Positions 12,901 through 24,900 of a DNA stretch of 64,000 bases are shown one piece after another (the first letter of the stretch is position 1; each line of letters begins with the position of its first letter). The DNA is from Protea cynaroides (taxonomy: Eukaryota > Streptophyta > Magnoliopsida > Proteales > Proteaceae). The stretch lies in contig CM053273.1 in NCBI GenBank assembly GCA_028583415.1, positions 92,287,885 to 92,351,884 of the forward strand. The letters run 5' to 3'. The notes under the pieces are model-generated. The model ran no database searches, had not been told where the DNA came from, and saw nothing but the letters and a program-made list of their open reading frames with translations. The translations under genes were made by a program, and so were the position numbers.

Positions 12901-15900
12901 TTTGATGTCCAATCCCAGACTTTCTTTACACTCTTCCACACTGGAGATGCATCTGATGATTTTCTGAATAATAGGCTGTTTTCCTGAAGATATTTCGATC
13001 TCATGTACTTTGCAAAAAGTGTATCTGATGTCATAATTTGCCATGCCATTTTTGAAAGAAGGGCCTTATTAAAATCTTCAAGTTTCCTTATACCAAGTCC
13101 TCCTTCCTCCTTTGGTTTGCAAACTTTACCCGAAGCTACTATTGTTGCTTTCTATTCATTTGGGTCACCACTCCATATGAAATTCTTTATCCATTGCTCT
13201 ACTTGCTTAATGATACTTGCAGGCCATAGGTAAGTAGTAAAAGAATGAATAAAAAGAACTAGAAAGAACTGTTCTCACCAACTCCACCCGTCCAGCCTTA
13301 GAAAGAAGTCTACCCGTCCAGGCATTGAATTTTTTTCCTGAATTTATCCAAAATAGGCATGAAATAATCCTTCTTTATTTTCCCAGAGAAAAGATTGACT
13401 CCTAGGTATTTGGTTGGAAAAGCCCCTTCTGAGAAACCCAAATTGTTTTGAATTTTCCTCTTTCTTGCTGCAAAAACTCCCACAAAGAAACTCTTGCTCT
13501 TACTTTGATTGATTTTTGGTCCAGAGTATACACTGTATTTTTCGAGCAAGGCAACTACCTATCTTGCATTTTTAATTTTGGCCGCATAAATAGTAGTATA
13601 TCATCCGTCAAAGAGAAGATGTGAAGGAGTCTGAACATGCCTGCAATTTAATGCTTTTACTTCTCCTTGATCTGTCAAACTTTTGAGGTTTTTGCATAGA
13701 GCCTCTTCTGCTAAAACAAACAGTAGGGGAGAGAGAGGATCACCCTGTCTGAGGCCTCTAGTTGCCTTGAAAAACCCAATTGGCTCACCATTCAACATGA
13801 CAGACATTCTTGCAGATTCTAACAAAACTGATAATCTTTTGATGAAACAAGATGAGAAACCGAATTTTGTTAAGATGTCCATGAGAAAAGGCCATTCTAA
13901 AGTGTCAAACGCCTTCTAAACATCCAACTTTAATGCCATTGCTCCTCTCTTTGTTCTCTTTTTCATTAAGGTTGTTAACTCAGAAGCTAACCCAATGTTG
14001 TTATGACTTATGAATCTGCCTACCTTTTACAAATCCCCCTTGCACCGCTGAAATTAGCTTTCCCAAGAATTCATTTAACCTTGTAACCAAGATCTTTGGT
14101 ATAAGCTTGTAGATGAAGTTTGCAACACATATGGGCCTAAACTCAGTAAGTTTACTAACCCCACTAACCTTTGGTACGGTATTAAAGATATGAAATTAAT
14201 TAATACCGTGGGGAAGGATACCAGAATGGAAAAGAGAGGAGACTGCCCGAATGATGTCCATACCTACTATATCCCAGGATACCTGAAAAAATTTACCTGG
14301 GAAGCCATCTGGTCCAGGAGAACTGTCTGGATTAAGGTCAAAAACAGCCTTTTTAATTTCTTCAGCCGTGGGTGAAGCATCTAAGAAAGCCGAGTCCTCT
14401 GATGTGACAAGCTTTGGAATAACATCCAAAATATCTGCATGTAGCACTAAACCAACACTGCAATGAAACCCTTCATAGAAATTTAAAAATCCTTTATCTC
14501 ACCTTGGTCTTCCAAAACATCACCATTGTCACATTTAAGTAACCTGATGCAATTTTTCTTTTGTCTGGAACGGGCATAGCTGTGAGAGAATTTAGAGTTT
14601 CTGTCACCAAATTTAATCCACTGAATCCTAGACTTTTCCCGCCCCAGTTTCTCCTCCAGACCAATTGCTGCTTCTAACCTACTAGAAGCTTCATTCTCCC
14701 TCCCCTTTAATGTAGCATTCATCCCAACATTCTGAATGGTCTCCTGAATGTCTTCAAGTCCTACTTGGGCTGCTTTTATTTCTTCATTTATTTTGGGATA
14801 GCATTCTTTAGACCACCTTTTCAGAGTCATCTTCAAACACTTTAACTTTTGCAACAGCACAAAGTAAGGACTACCAGTCACAGGCTGATGGCAAAGAGGG
14901 TTCAACACCTTCAGATCAATGATCCCTCTTTGCTACAGGATCTTTACACAGCCCAACTCCAAAACAGATTTAATAATCAATAGAGAAATCAACTTATCTA
15001 AAAAATCCAACCATTGAAAACACTTGAAATTGATAGGAGACCCTCTTAACTTCAATTATGAACACTAGCAGAAATTTGGAGTCGATCGAAGGAGAACAGA
15101 AACAACTACAGATTCTGCAAGGTTGCTGTTCAGGTTACCGCCCAGATCTGGAGAAGTTTCTGAAAATTTTGATGATGTTTAGCACCAAATCAGCAAAGAT
15201 CTGGTAGTCTTCTAACAGAATAATTGTCGCCAATGGGTATGAAGAACAGCCAATAACATGAGCAGAAAACAAACAATAAGAAAACAAACTGTTGGTTGAG
15301 TCTCACAACCGAAGGAGACTCAACCAGAAATCAAAGTTTAACTTTTCTTTTCTGGTCTAAATCTGCCCCAGTCTTCTTTTACTTCTTAGTTATATAATTT
15401 GTAAGATTACAAAATAATAGGAAATCCTAACTAAAACAGAAACTTCCTTTTTAGAGAATAAGAAAGTTTCCAAAATAGAAAATAGGAAAGTTTCCAAAAT
15501 AGAAAATAGAAAAGTTTCTAAACACTTTTAGGAAACTAAATTTAAGAAAGTTCTTAGTTTCCAAACAATTAAAATTCTAAATAACTAACACTATATTTAA
15601 GGAAAGAAATAAAAAAAGAGTGAAAAATCTGCTGCTGGTACTGTTCACGTGAACAGTACCAGCAACACTGTTCACGTGAACAGTGGGGTGATTGGTCAGC
15701 CAATTGGGCCTGGCCCAATTTTGGGAGATTCTTTCTTCTTTCGGCCCCTTCTGGAGTAAACTTGGACTGCATCACAGGCATGCTCCAACTGCTTTCAAAT
15801 ATGTCCATGAAATTCACATGTTCCATCCAAAATCTTTGCATTTTAAAAGGCATATTTGCTGGCTTTGGGATGCTGTTACATCCTATCACAAAAGGGCTGT

Positions 15901-18900
15901 GATCAGACACACCTCTAGGCAACACTCAATTGATAGCTATCAGCATATCTATCAAACCAATATTGATTACCATAGCTTCAATTTAGGACTGCCTTCGCAT
16001 GTCCAATGATTCTGTTATTTGTCCATGTGAACTTTAAACCAACAGGGGGAACCTCTTTCAGAGCTACAGAATCCAAACAGGCTTTAAATTCATCCCTTGC
16101 TGCAGAGTTAAATTTACCTACTCCAGTTCTTTCATGAGAGTAGAGGCAACAATTAGAATCTCTAGAGACCAACCATGGCATTGGACATTACCCAAAGAAG
16201 AAAGGTCATGCCATAGATCTCTTCTTTTCACCTTGAAACAATTTGCATGGACAAAAGTGATCATGAGATCCATCCCATCAATCAAAACACCAATTGTAAT
16301 TTACTGATCCGAAGAAGGGATCACCACAGCCTTTGTTATTTCACGCCTCCACATAATCCATAGATTAGGTGGCTTATTAACTCTATCATTATGAATAAGC
16401 TCTACATCATGTCCCAAACCATGCATTAAAACTTTTGGGTATTTATTTGGCCAAACAAGCGGCTCAGCCAGACACAAAATAGAGGGAGAGAATTCCTTAG
16501 AAAAAGAACGAACAGCTTGTCTTGATTTTGGGTTCAACACACCCCTAATGTTCCATAGGCCAGCTTCATTTGGAAAACAGCTTTTTTCTTTTTTTTCCTT
16601 CTTACCTGGAGGACCATCAGGATTGCTACGACGCTGCTCCTTGTTCGGCCTCTCTCTTCTAGTCCTGACTTCAGTAAAAGCCTCCTCATCAGCAAGTAAA
16701 ACTTTGTCCACCTGCTCCATCTGGGAAAAAGAAACAAGTGCAGCACCACCCAGACCAGTGGTAGTCACTCTGCCACTTCCTGAACCGTGCACAGTAGAAA
16801 TATTCTCAGATGAATCCTTATCCTTCTCTATATCAGTTATAGGTAAGAGATGATCCTCACTCTGATGCTTGCTGGGAGTAACAACAGCAGTGGCAAGAGG
16901 GACAGAAGGTAGAACCCCATCCGAGTTGTCCTCCACCTCAAGCTCTCCTTCTTCAGATGCCTCATCCTCTGTGGCACTTTCCTGTTCTTCAGAAATATCA
17001 GGCCATAAAGCTCCTTTTGATTTTTCCTTTGGTTCAGATTCATTCAGCACAGCCTCTTCAACATTCTCTGCAGCAATACTTGCATCAATTGGCACTATCC
17101 TCACCACCAAGCCCTTCATTAGATTTCTCCATATTAGGCTGCTCTACTTGGACTTTATTCCTCGGCTGCACCTCCACTGCCTCATTGGAGACTTTATGCT
17201 TTGCACGGCAATCTCTTCAGAATGCCCATACTTTGCGCAATAAGCACAATGCAAACTATCTTCATAGAGAAATTCCTGTTTGAAAAAGAAATCCTGTCTT
17301 GGTATGTGATGGATCTTCCCTACCAGAATTTCTTTCCATCTAGGGGCATTAATTTCCACTTCAACCAAAACCCTAGCATACCGACCTAGGGCAGCATGTT
17401 CAGTCTGACAATCCATTGTGATTGGCTTACCAACCGTTAGAGCTATTGAATACAAAATGCTTTGCTCCCACTACTCATACGGTAAGGCTGGGAATCTGAC
17501 CCACAGAGCCTTTTTGGTGATGGATTGCTTCATGACATTGATCAGGCTCCCATCTTTGGAACCTAATTGGCCTGCCTAGAACATGGGTAACACCTCACTT
17601 CCAGACAAACATCATGTCACGTTCTGAGTTGAAACGGAAAATAAAGAACCCTCTCCCAAGTGAAATCAACTCAAAACTCAAATGCCCCCATTGCTGTGAA
17701 ACAGACTTTTCAATGTCGGACAGCATTATTCCTCTGGAATCCAAACGCCCAATTAGGGCATTAGAAAACCTCTTCAGCTATTTATCATAAGCAGCCTGCG
17801 GCACCATCACCTTCGGGATCCCAGCCATTGAAGTAGGTTCTGAAATTTCATTGAAATCGGCTTGTGAGAAACCCCTAGCCACAGCAGCAAAAGTTTTCCT
17901 TTTTTCTCTTTGTTGTTCACCAACTGTTTCGCGATTTGCAGATTCATGCTCTCTATGTTCATCTGCAGCTACCGAGGGAGGGAGAAAAGAAACCCCATTA
18001 TTCTGATCTGGGTTAATTCTCTTCCCTTTTCCTGCCAGGTTAGCCGAGTACGACTTCTATTCCTTCTTCTCAGTCACCCTCCATCAGTCTGCCTTCTTGA
18101 TGGTTCGTTATTCGTCTTCTCATACGTAGCAGATTCAATCATCATTGGATCATTAGATTCAGGTCGCTGCATGAAGTCAGAAACCCTAGCCGTAACTCCA
18201 ATAGGGTTTAAGTGAACCCTAGCTGGAAACCATTCATTAGGGTTTATGAGATCCCTTGTAGGAACACCTTCATTATCGTTGACATCTATCCGATTTGAAA
18301 CTCCTCCAATTATCGTGATTTCAATTGGCCCCGATTCTCAGTTCTGGTCGTCCACTACATAACTTCAGAAGGTTTAAATCCCTGAGATTCTCTATTGGCA
18401 TCCCTTGCTGCCAATCGGTTTTCAGCAAAGCCTTGGCATCTTATCATGCCATCATTAGCAACCAATCGTTGCTGCACGGCAGATACATTCTGAGATGAAG
18501 GTATTCTCAAACCAGCAGAACCATTATTTCGACGGAAACCCAAGAACATGGATTCCTCATCGAACAGATTATTTACCCTAGCCCAAGGGTTTCCACCATA
18601 GTCACACGAAACTCCTACACCAGTCACCGACGCCAAGAACCTACCGGCAATTGGCATGAGAACTGAAAACCTAAATTCCACCAAAAAGTCTCCAAGTTTT
18701 CCCGTAAGTCTTATCAAAGTAAAACATCACTAAAAACCAAGAGTCCGCCAAAATAGTTTTTTGTTTTGAAGTCAAAAAAATTATTCCCATTAATATGACA
18801 TAGCATTCGCATACTCCGAATAAGGTTTGACCGAAACATAACACCTTCAATATAACTTGGATTCAAGCAATGTTAAATTTGTTGAAAAGCTATAATCAGA

Positions 18901-21900
18901 TTTGCAACAAATCTTATATGACTTGAATCTGAATTATATTGAAGGAATTACGCTTCGGTCAAACCTTGTTCAGAATATGCGAATGTTATTTAGAGTCACC
19001 TGAACGGAAATAATTTTTTGGATACCAAAACACATTATTATTTTGGCAGAATCTTGTTTTTAGTGATGTTTTACTCTAATAAAATTTATGGAATTTTTAA
19101 ATTGGAGAATAAAGCTAGCATTTGAAAGTTGAAAATTGCCCCGCAATCAAAAGTCTAGTTTGTTCTTGAACTAGAAACTTGACTTTTATCCTTTTAGAAT
19201 TTGAATTTTAGAGTATTTTTATTGGATTGAAATAGGGTTTGTTAATTTATTAATGAATAATATCTTAAGTAAGTCATAAATAAGTGTTGTGTGCAATTAT
19301 ATTGTCCCTCCGGTATACCGTTCCCTGTCTTGTACTAAACAGGAATAAAAATAAGAGATTTTAGAGACAAGTTTTGACAGAAATTAGGTATTCATATACT
19401 TACGGTTATAAATAAGTGTTGTGTGCTATTATATTGTCCCTCCGGTATACCGTTCCCTGTCTTGTACTAAACAGGGATAAAAATGAGAGATTTTAGAGAC
19501 AAGTTTTGACAGAAACTAGGTATTTATATACTTACGGTTAGACCAGGTTTTGACTGACAATGATTTCAATTGAAACCTAGTCGAAACAATAATTTCAAAC
19601 CGAATTACTGACTATTTCATTTCAACACTAGGTTTCGTTTTGGTTTTCCGAAAAACAAAACTATTTCAGCCGAAATCCGAATTATATGGCACCTTATCCA
19701 CATTATTTTCTACTCATTTTATCTGATTCCATAATATCTGTTATGGTTATCGCGAGAGGGGGAGAGGCCCTCAGGATTAGCACTAGCGCCTCTTGTCATT
19801 TCTTTTTTTTATATTTCTTGTGATTTGTCTTTTATACCCTTTTATGGTTGTACTGATTATATTTTGAAGTGAAAAGGGAATCTAAATCACATTGATTGAG
19901 GCTCCCAAAGTTGCAGTAGCCTCTTCTTCTTCACTCCATCTTTTTCTCAATTCTTCCTTCTTTCTCTAAAGAATTTACATGGTATCACAGCAAGGTTTGT
20001 AAGCACACTAAGATTGTGTTTGAAACATTCTCAAAGTGTTCATTTACTTTCCTTGTTGCTGATCTAACTAAGGACTTGCATCTCTAAATCAAAGGAGGTA
20101 CGATCATCATCAACCCCCATGGGTTTTGATTAAAGGAAATATGTTGTTGGCAGTAATGGTTATATGTTTTAGAATCGATTTCCGATATCAATTTCATGGT
20201 GCATACAATATCACTACATGATGGCGATAGTTGTTCTATCATAATCGAAATCAATTTTGGGCTCCATTTTGGTATCGCTAGTGGTGTGTGGACTGCGATA
20301 TCCATTTTTTGCAAATGATTTTTGTGGTAGTTTTGGTATTAATGGTGAGTAGATCTATTTGAGATACCGATTTTTGGTGGCTTGATCTCTAGATCATCAA
20401 TATGGTTAGGATCAATTTTTGGATCGATTTGGTTCTCCCCTTTTCTGGTTCGATTCTTCTGGTTGAAGAAGATATCAGTTTAATTTGCCTTTTTCTTTTT
20501 GCTTCTCAGTAAGCTGAACCGAGTATTATCATCTCTTTTTGGAGTTTCTTTTGCCTCTTGATTAGCTGAACCGAGTTTTACAATCACCTTTTGGAATTTC
20601 TTTTGCCTCTAGGTTGGCTGAACCGAGTGTTACAATCCCTTTTTTGGGGGTTTCTTTTTGCTTGTCTATTAGCTGAATCAATTGTTGGAATTATTTATTA
20701 TTCGATTTCTGAAATCGATTATTCTTGATCACTTTCTTTGATATTGATGGTTGAATTCACTGAGTCCAAGACTACCATGACTGAAGTGGTGTTCTCATCC
20801 TCCCATGGGATTTCAAAGAAGAAATTGGAAGGCCTTAATAATTTCCAGCAATGGCGAAAAATTGTTAAGTGGGTTTTGAGAGGATGGGATCAACAAAGTC
20901 ATTGAACCCACTACTTGGGACACCGTTGATGACTGGATCTTGGGCTAGACTCTGAATTCTATGGACAATTCTATTGTGGACCTAGGTACACATATCGATG
21001 GCCCATGATTGGCCGAAACCAAGATGCCTTAAGGATACCAGTTATCCAACCAAAGAAGAGTAGAGGCACCGTCATCGATGAGGGATTTGATGTTGTTTTA
21101 ACTGCATGTTATCTTATTAATCGCATGCATTCTTTTGTTTTGGGTGGTGGTATTCTTCACTCCTTGCTTCCCTCTGAATCACTTTTTGTGTTCCCTCTTT
21201 TGAGTATTTGGGTGTGTTTGTTTTGTATGTGATTATCAACCTGGTCTTTATAAGTTGGACCCCGGAGCTCTCAAGTGTCGATCCGTGGGGTATTCACGTA
21301 CTCAAAAGGGTTTACCGCTTTTACTCAACATAGTCAAATAAATACTATGTCACTGTCAATATATCCTTTTTTTAGTCCACACCTTATCCGGATGGGTACT
21401 TTGTTGTGTCTGAATTGGATATTGATTTACCTAAATATATTGTCCAGCACTCTATTTCACAGGTACCATCTCCCCTACCGGTCATCTAGCAAGTTAACAC
21501 TCATCGTCATCAGGAAGATTCAGCACCCCTAGCTCCCCTTGCCCCCTGCTGCCTCTCCTTCGTCTGCAGACTCCTCACCTAAGTTAAGTATATCTTTTTC
21601 TGACCTTGACGTTCCTATTGCTCTCCGTAAGGAAGTTCGAAATTGTACCCAACATCCCATTTTGAACTTTGTGTCTTCCTTCGGTTTCTTTTCTTCCTTT
21701 CATTCTTGCTTAAACAATATTGAGAGTCACCCACTCCCCAAGTCTACTGCAGAGGCATTGTCTAGTCCTGGCTGGAGGACAAGTATGGATATGGAAGAAG
21801 AATTGTTGGCCTTGGAGGAGAATCTATGACGCACCTTCTTGTGGGCAAGTCTGTTATTGGTTGCCAGCGAGTATATGTGGTTAGGGTAAACCCTGATGGT

Positions 21901-24900
21901 TATCTTGCTCGGCTAAAGGCTTGTCTGGTCGCCAAGAGCTATGCACAGGTCTATGGCATTAATTATCTGGATTTTTTTTTCTCCTGTGGCTAAGATGGCT
22001 TCAATTCGTATCCTGATCTCTTTTGCCACTTCCCAGCATTGGTCATTGCACCAATTGGATGTGAAGAATGCTTTCCTCCATGGTGATCTTCATGAGGAAG
22101 TTTATATGGAGCAACCATATGACTTTGTTGCTCAGAGGGAGTATGGTATGGTATCTCGATTGAAGAAGTCATTGTATGGGTTGAAGCAGTCTCCTCAGGC
22201 ATGGTTTGGTCGTTTCACAGATGTTGTTCTCAGTTTTGGCATGTCCCGGTGTGAGAGTGATCACTTGGTGTTTTATTGATAGCCTTCCAGAACGGGAAGG
22301 ATTTTTCTCATTGTCTATGTTGATGACATAGTGATTACTAGAAACGATAGTACAGGTTTCGACAACTTGAAAGCTCATTTATGACAACAGTTTCATACCA
22401 AAGATCTGGGTTGCTTGAAGTATTTTTTGGGAGTTAGTTGGCTCAGTTTCAGAGAGGTATTTCTCTTTCCCAAAGGAAAAATGTTCTAGATTTTCTCACC
22501 AAGACAAAGATGTGAGGGTTTAAACCTGTAGATACCGCAATAAATCCTAAAATCAAACTTACGGGTGATCAGGGTGACATTCTATATGACTTTGAGAGGT
22601 ATCGTAGACTGGATGGCAAGTTAAATTATCTTACTGTGACCCGACCAGATGTAGCCTTCCCAATTAATGTTGTGAGTCATATTCCATCCTCTCCTCGGAC
22701 ACCTCATTGGGATATTGTTATTCGTATTTTGCAGTATCTCAAGAAGGCTCCAGGCCGAGGTTTTTTGTATTCTAATCACGGACATTTTCCCGTGCTAATT
22801 GGGCCAGTTACCCTATTGATAGACAATTTACTACTGGATATTGTACTTTTATTAGGGGAAATCTTGTGTCTTGAAAGAGCATGAAACAACTGTTGTTGCT
22901 CGGTCCAATGCAGAGTGAATATCGTGTTATGGGCTTATGGCACGTGTCACGTAAAAGTTGATGTGGCTCAAGCAGTTGTTAACCGAGCTTGATATTCAGC
23001 ATAAGTCTTCTATGCAGCTATGTGTCATAACCAAATTGTCATTCACATTGCTTCCAATCTTGTGTTTCATGAAAGGAAGAAACACATTGAGGTCAACTCT
23101 CACTTTATTCGTGAAAAACTTCTATAAAGGATTATTTCTCCTTGCCATGTTCATACAGGTGAACAACTTGCTGATGTGTTTACTAAGTCTGTTGGGAGTA
23201 GGAGAATCATTGATATTTGTAACAAGTTGGGCATGACAGATTTATATGCTCCAGCTTAAGGGGGAGTGTTATGGTTATCATGAGAGGATGTGAGGCCCTT
23301 GGGATTAACGGAGCATATATATCTATCATGCCAGCTTGTTACAAATATAAGCAATTCTCCTTTCTTTTCTTTTATTTCTTTTGATTAGTCTCTTATACCT
23401 TTTTAGGGTTGTACTCATTATCATCTATTGAAGTGAAGAGGGAGTCTCAATCACATTGATTCAGTCTCCCAATCACATTGATTGAGGCTCCCGAAGTTGC
23501 AGCAGCCTCTTCTTCTTCTCTCCGTCTCTTTTCTCAATTCCTCTTTCTCTATAGAATTTACAATATCCAATGATGTTAGCCATTAATTCACTACAACATA
23601 TATAAACAACGAAGAAGAATCTTGAACATAAAATAAAATGGAAGTCATACCTTCAATGTTTCCATTTCTTCTTTCGTAGGACAAAATTTGATGAGATTCT
23701 CAACTTGATCAATGTCTAAAGCTGAGGTATCCAAAGCCAAAATTGCATTCTGGTGACCAGTCAATGAAAAGGAAATTATGCAATGATAAAGCTCCAACTA
23801 AATATGTTTTCAAAAAGCTCAAATCCCCACTAAATGGTATTGAAATATAAATATTTAAGACAGTATTCTAGTACCCAGCTCTGTGTTTTTAAGTCATTTT
23901 TGAACTAGTCTCACTTATATGCCACAAGGGACACATAACCAGTATGCAAAAACAGATCCATAATATGGGATTATCCAAGACTTCAACATGCCAACAAAAC
24001 ATTTACCAAAAAAAAAATATGCCAACAAAACATGGAGTCAAGTCTATATCCTAAGATGGATCACTCATACAAACTCAACTCTCCTCAGCCTTGTCCCAAA
24101 TAAATGGGGTCGGCTTCTAAATCAATAAAGACCATATGCAGATCTTTCTTACATTCTCTAAATCTTTCCATTAGTCTCCTAAATAAGTAGCTTCCACAAT
24201 TGATTTCCTTGCCATAAAACCAAAGTAATTATCCACAAATGGGTCACTCATAAATGTTAATCTGAAAAATTGACATGAAACAAAGAAAAACACTATAGTG
24301 AACATACCCATAAATTCTTACTGAAGATTTTTTTTTTTAATAAAAATATTATTATATACATCAAAACAAGGTCGATCTGAATCAAATCACTCCTCCGTAT
24401 TAGAGCATTTAAGGGCCTTCATTAGACATGACGATACCATCTCAAACGGCTTTTTTGAAGCTAATCGTGTATCAAGCTACTCTCAAATCAGCTCTAATAT
24501 GATCGTTCCTTACCTTATCTTTCTTGGTTTTGCCAAACATCCATCTCAACATCCTCATCTCAGTTACAATAATTTTATCTATATGATGCTTCTTAACTGC
24601 CCAACATTCCGCACCATACATCATAACCGGTCGAATGATTGTCCCGTAAAATTTTTCTTTAAATTTTAGAGGAATAATCCAATCACACAACACTCTAGAC
24701 ACACCTCTCCACTTCATCTATCCTATTTTAATCCTCTCTGAAACATCATCTTCTATATCACCTTCTTTATTTATGATTGAACCTAGATACCTAAAAGAAT
24801 CACTTTGTGGTATCTCCCTCTCATCAATTCTCACCACCTCATTACCCGTCCTTATGTGACTAAAGTTACAAACCATATACTCCGTTTTCATTCTACTTAT

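Larger units (their letters stand above)
11382..18716 (-). mobile_element. L1-type LINE A, nearly full length
   Basis: Minus-strand LINE with ORF1 (DUF4283, zinc knuckle), ORF2 (endonuclease, RT, zf-RVT, RNase H) and a poly(A) tail read as the T-run 11382-11391. It is inserted in the fold-back repeat, whose sequence resumes on both sides. The exact 5' end and the target duplication were not resolved. A solo LTR interrupts it at 14886-15774. Confidence 0.88.
10684..19697. mobile_element. Possible outer hAT-like element with GAAACC-rich ends
   Basis: The left end CAAGGTTCAAAACGGTTTCG and the right region ending GGCACCTTA resemble the ends of the proven hAT derivative 48348-50195. They enclose the fold-back module and LINE A. 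No matching target duplication was seen, so the pairing of the two ends is inference. Confidence 0.3.
19739..23562 (+). mobile_element. Ty1/copia retrotransposon C, internally deleted
   Basis: LTRs 19739-19979 and 23267-23562, perfect target duplication ATATC (19734-19738, 23563-23567), primer site TGGTATCACAGC at 19980, polypurine tract AAGGGGGAG at 23258-23266. The interior lacks most of gag, the protease and most of the integrase. A different copia lineage from A and B. Inserted antisense close to formin exon 7. Confidence 0.93.

Noticed and set aside
14886..15779. An 8-bp duplication TCACAGGC, suggesting a hAT element
   Set aside because: The TGATG/CATCA ends give a better fit with a 5-bp CAGGC duplication; the other three bases belong to the LTR end.
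1915..23749. The small FH2 pieces as scattered formin pseudogene fragments
   Set aside because: Each has consensus splice sites, is in order and in phase, with no stop; together they rebuild a continuous FH2.
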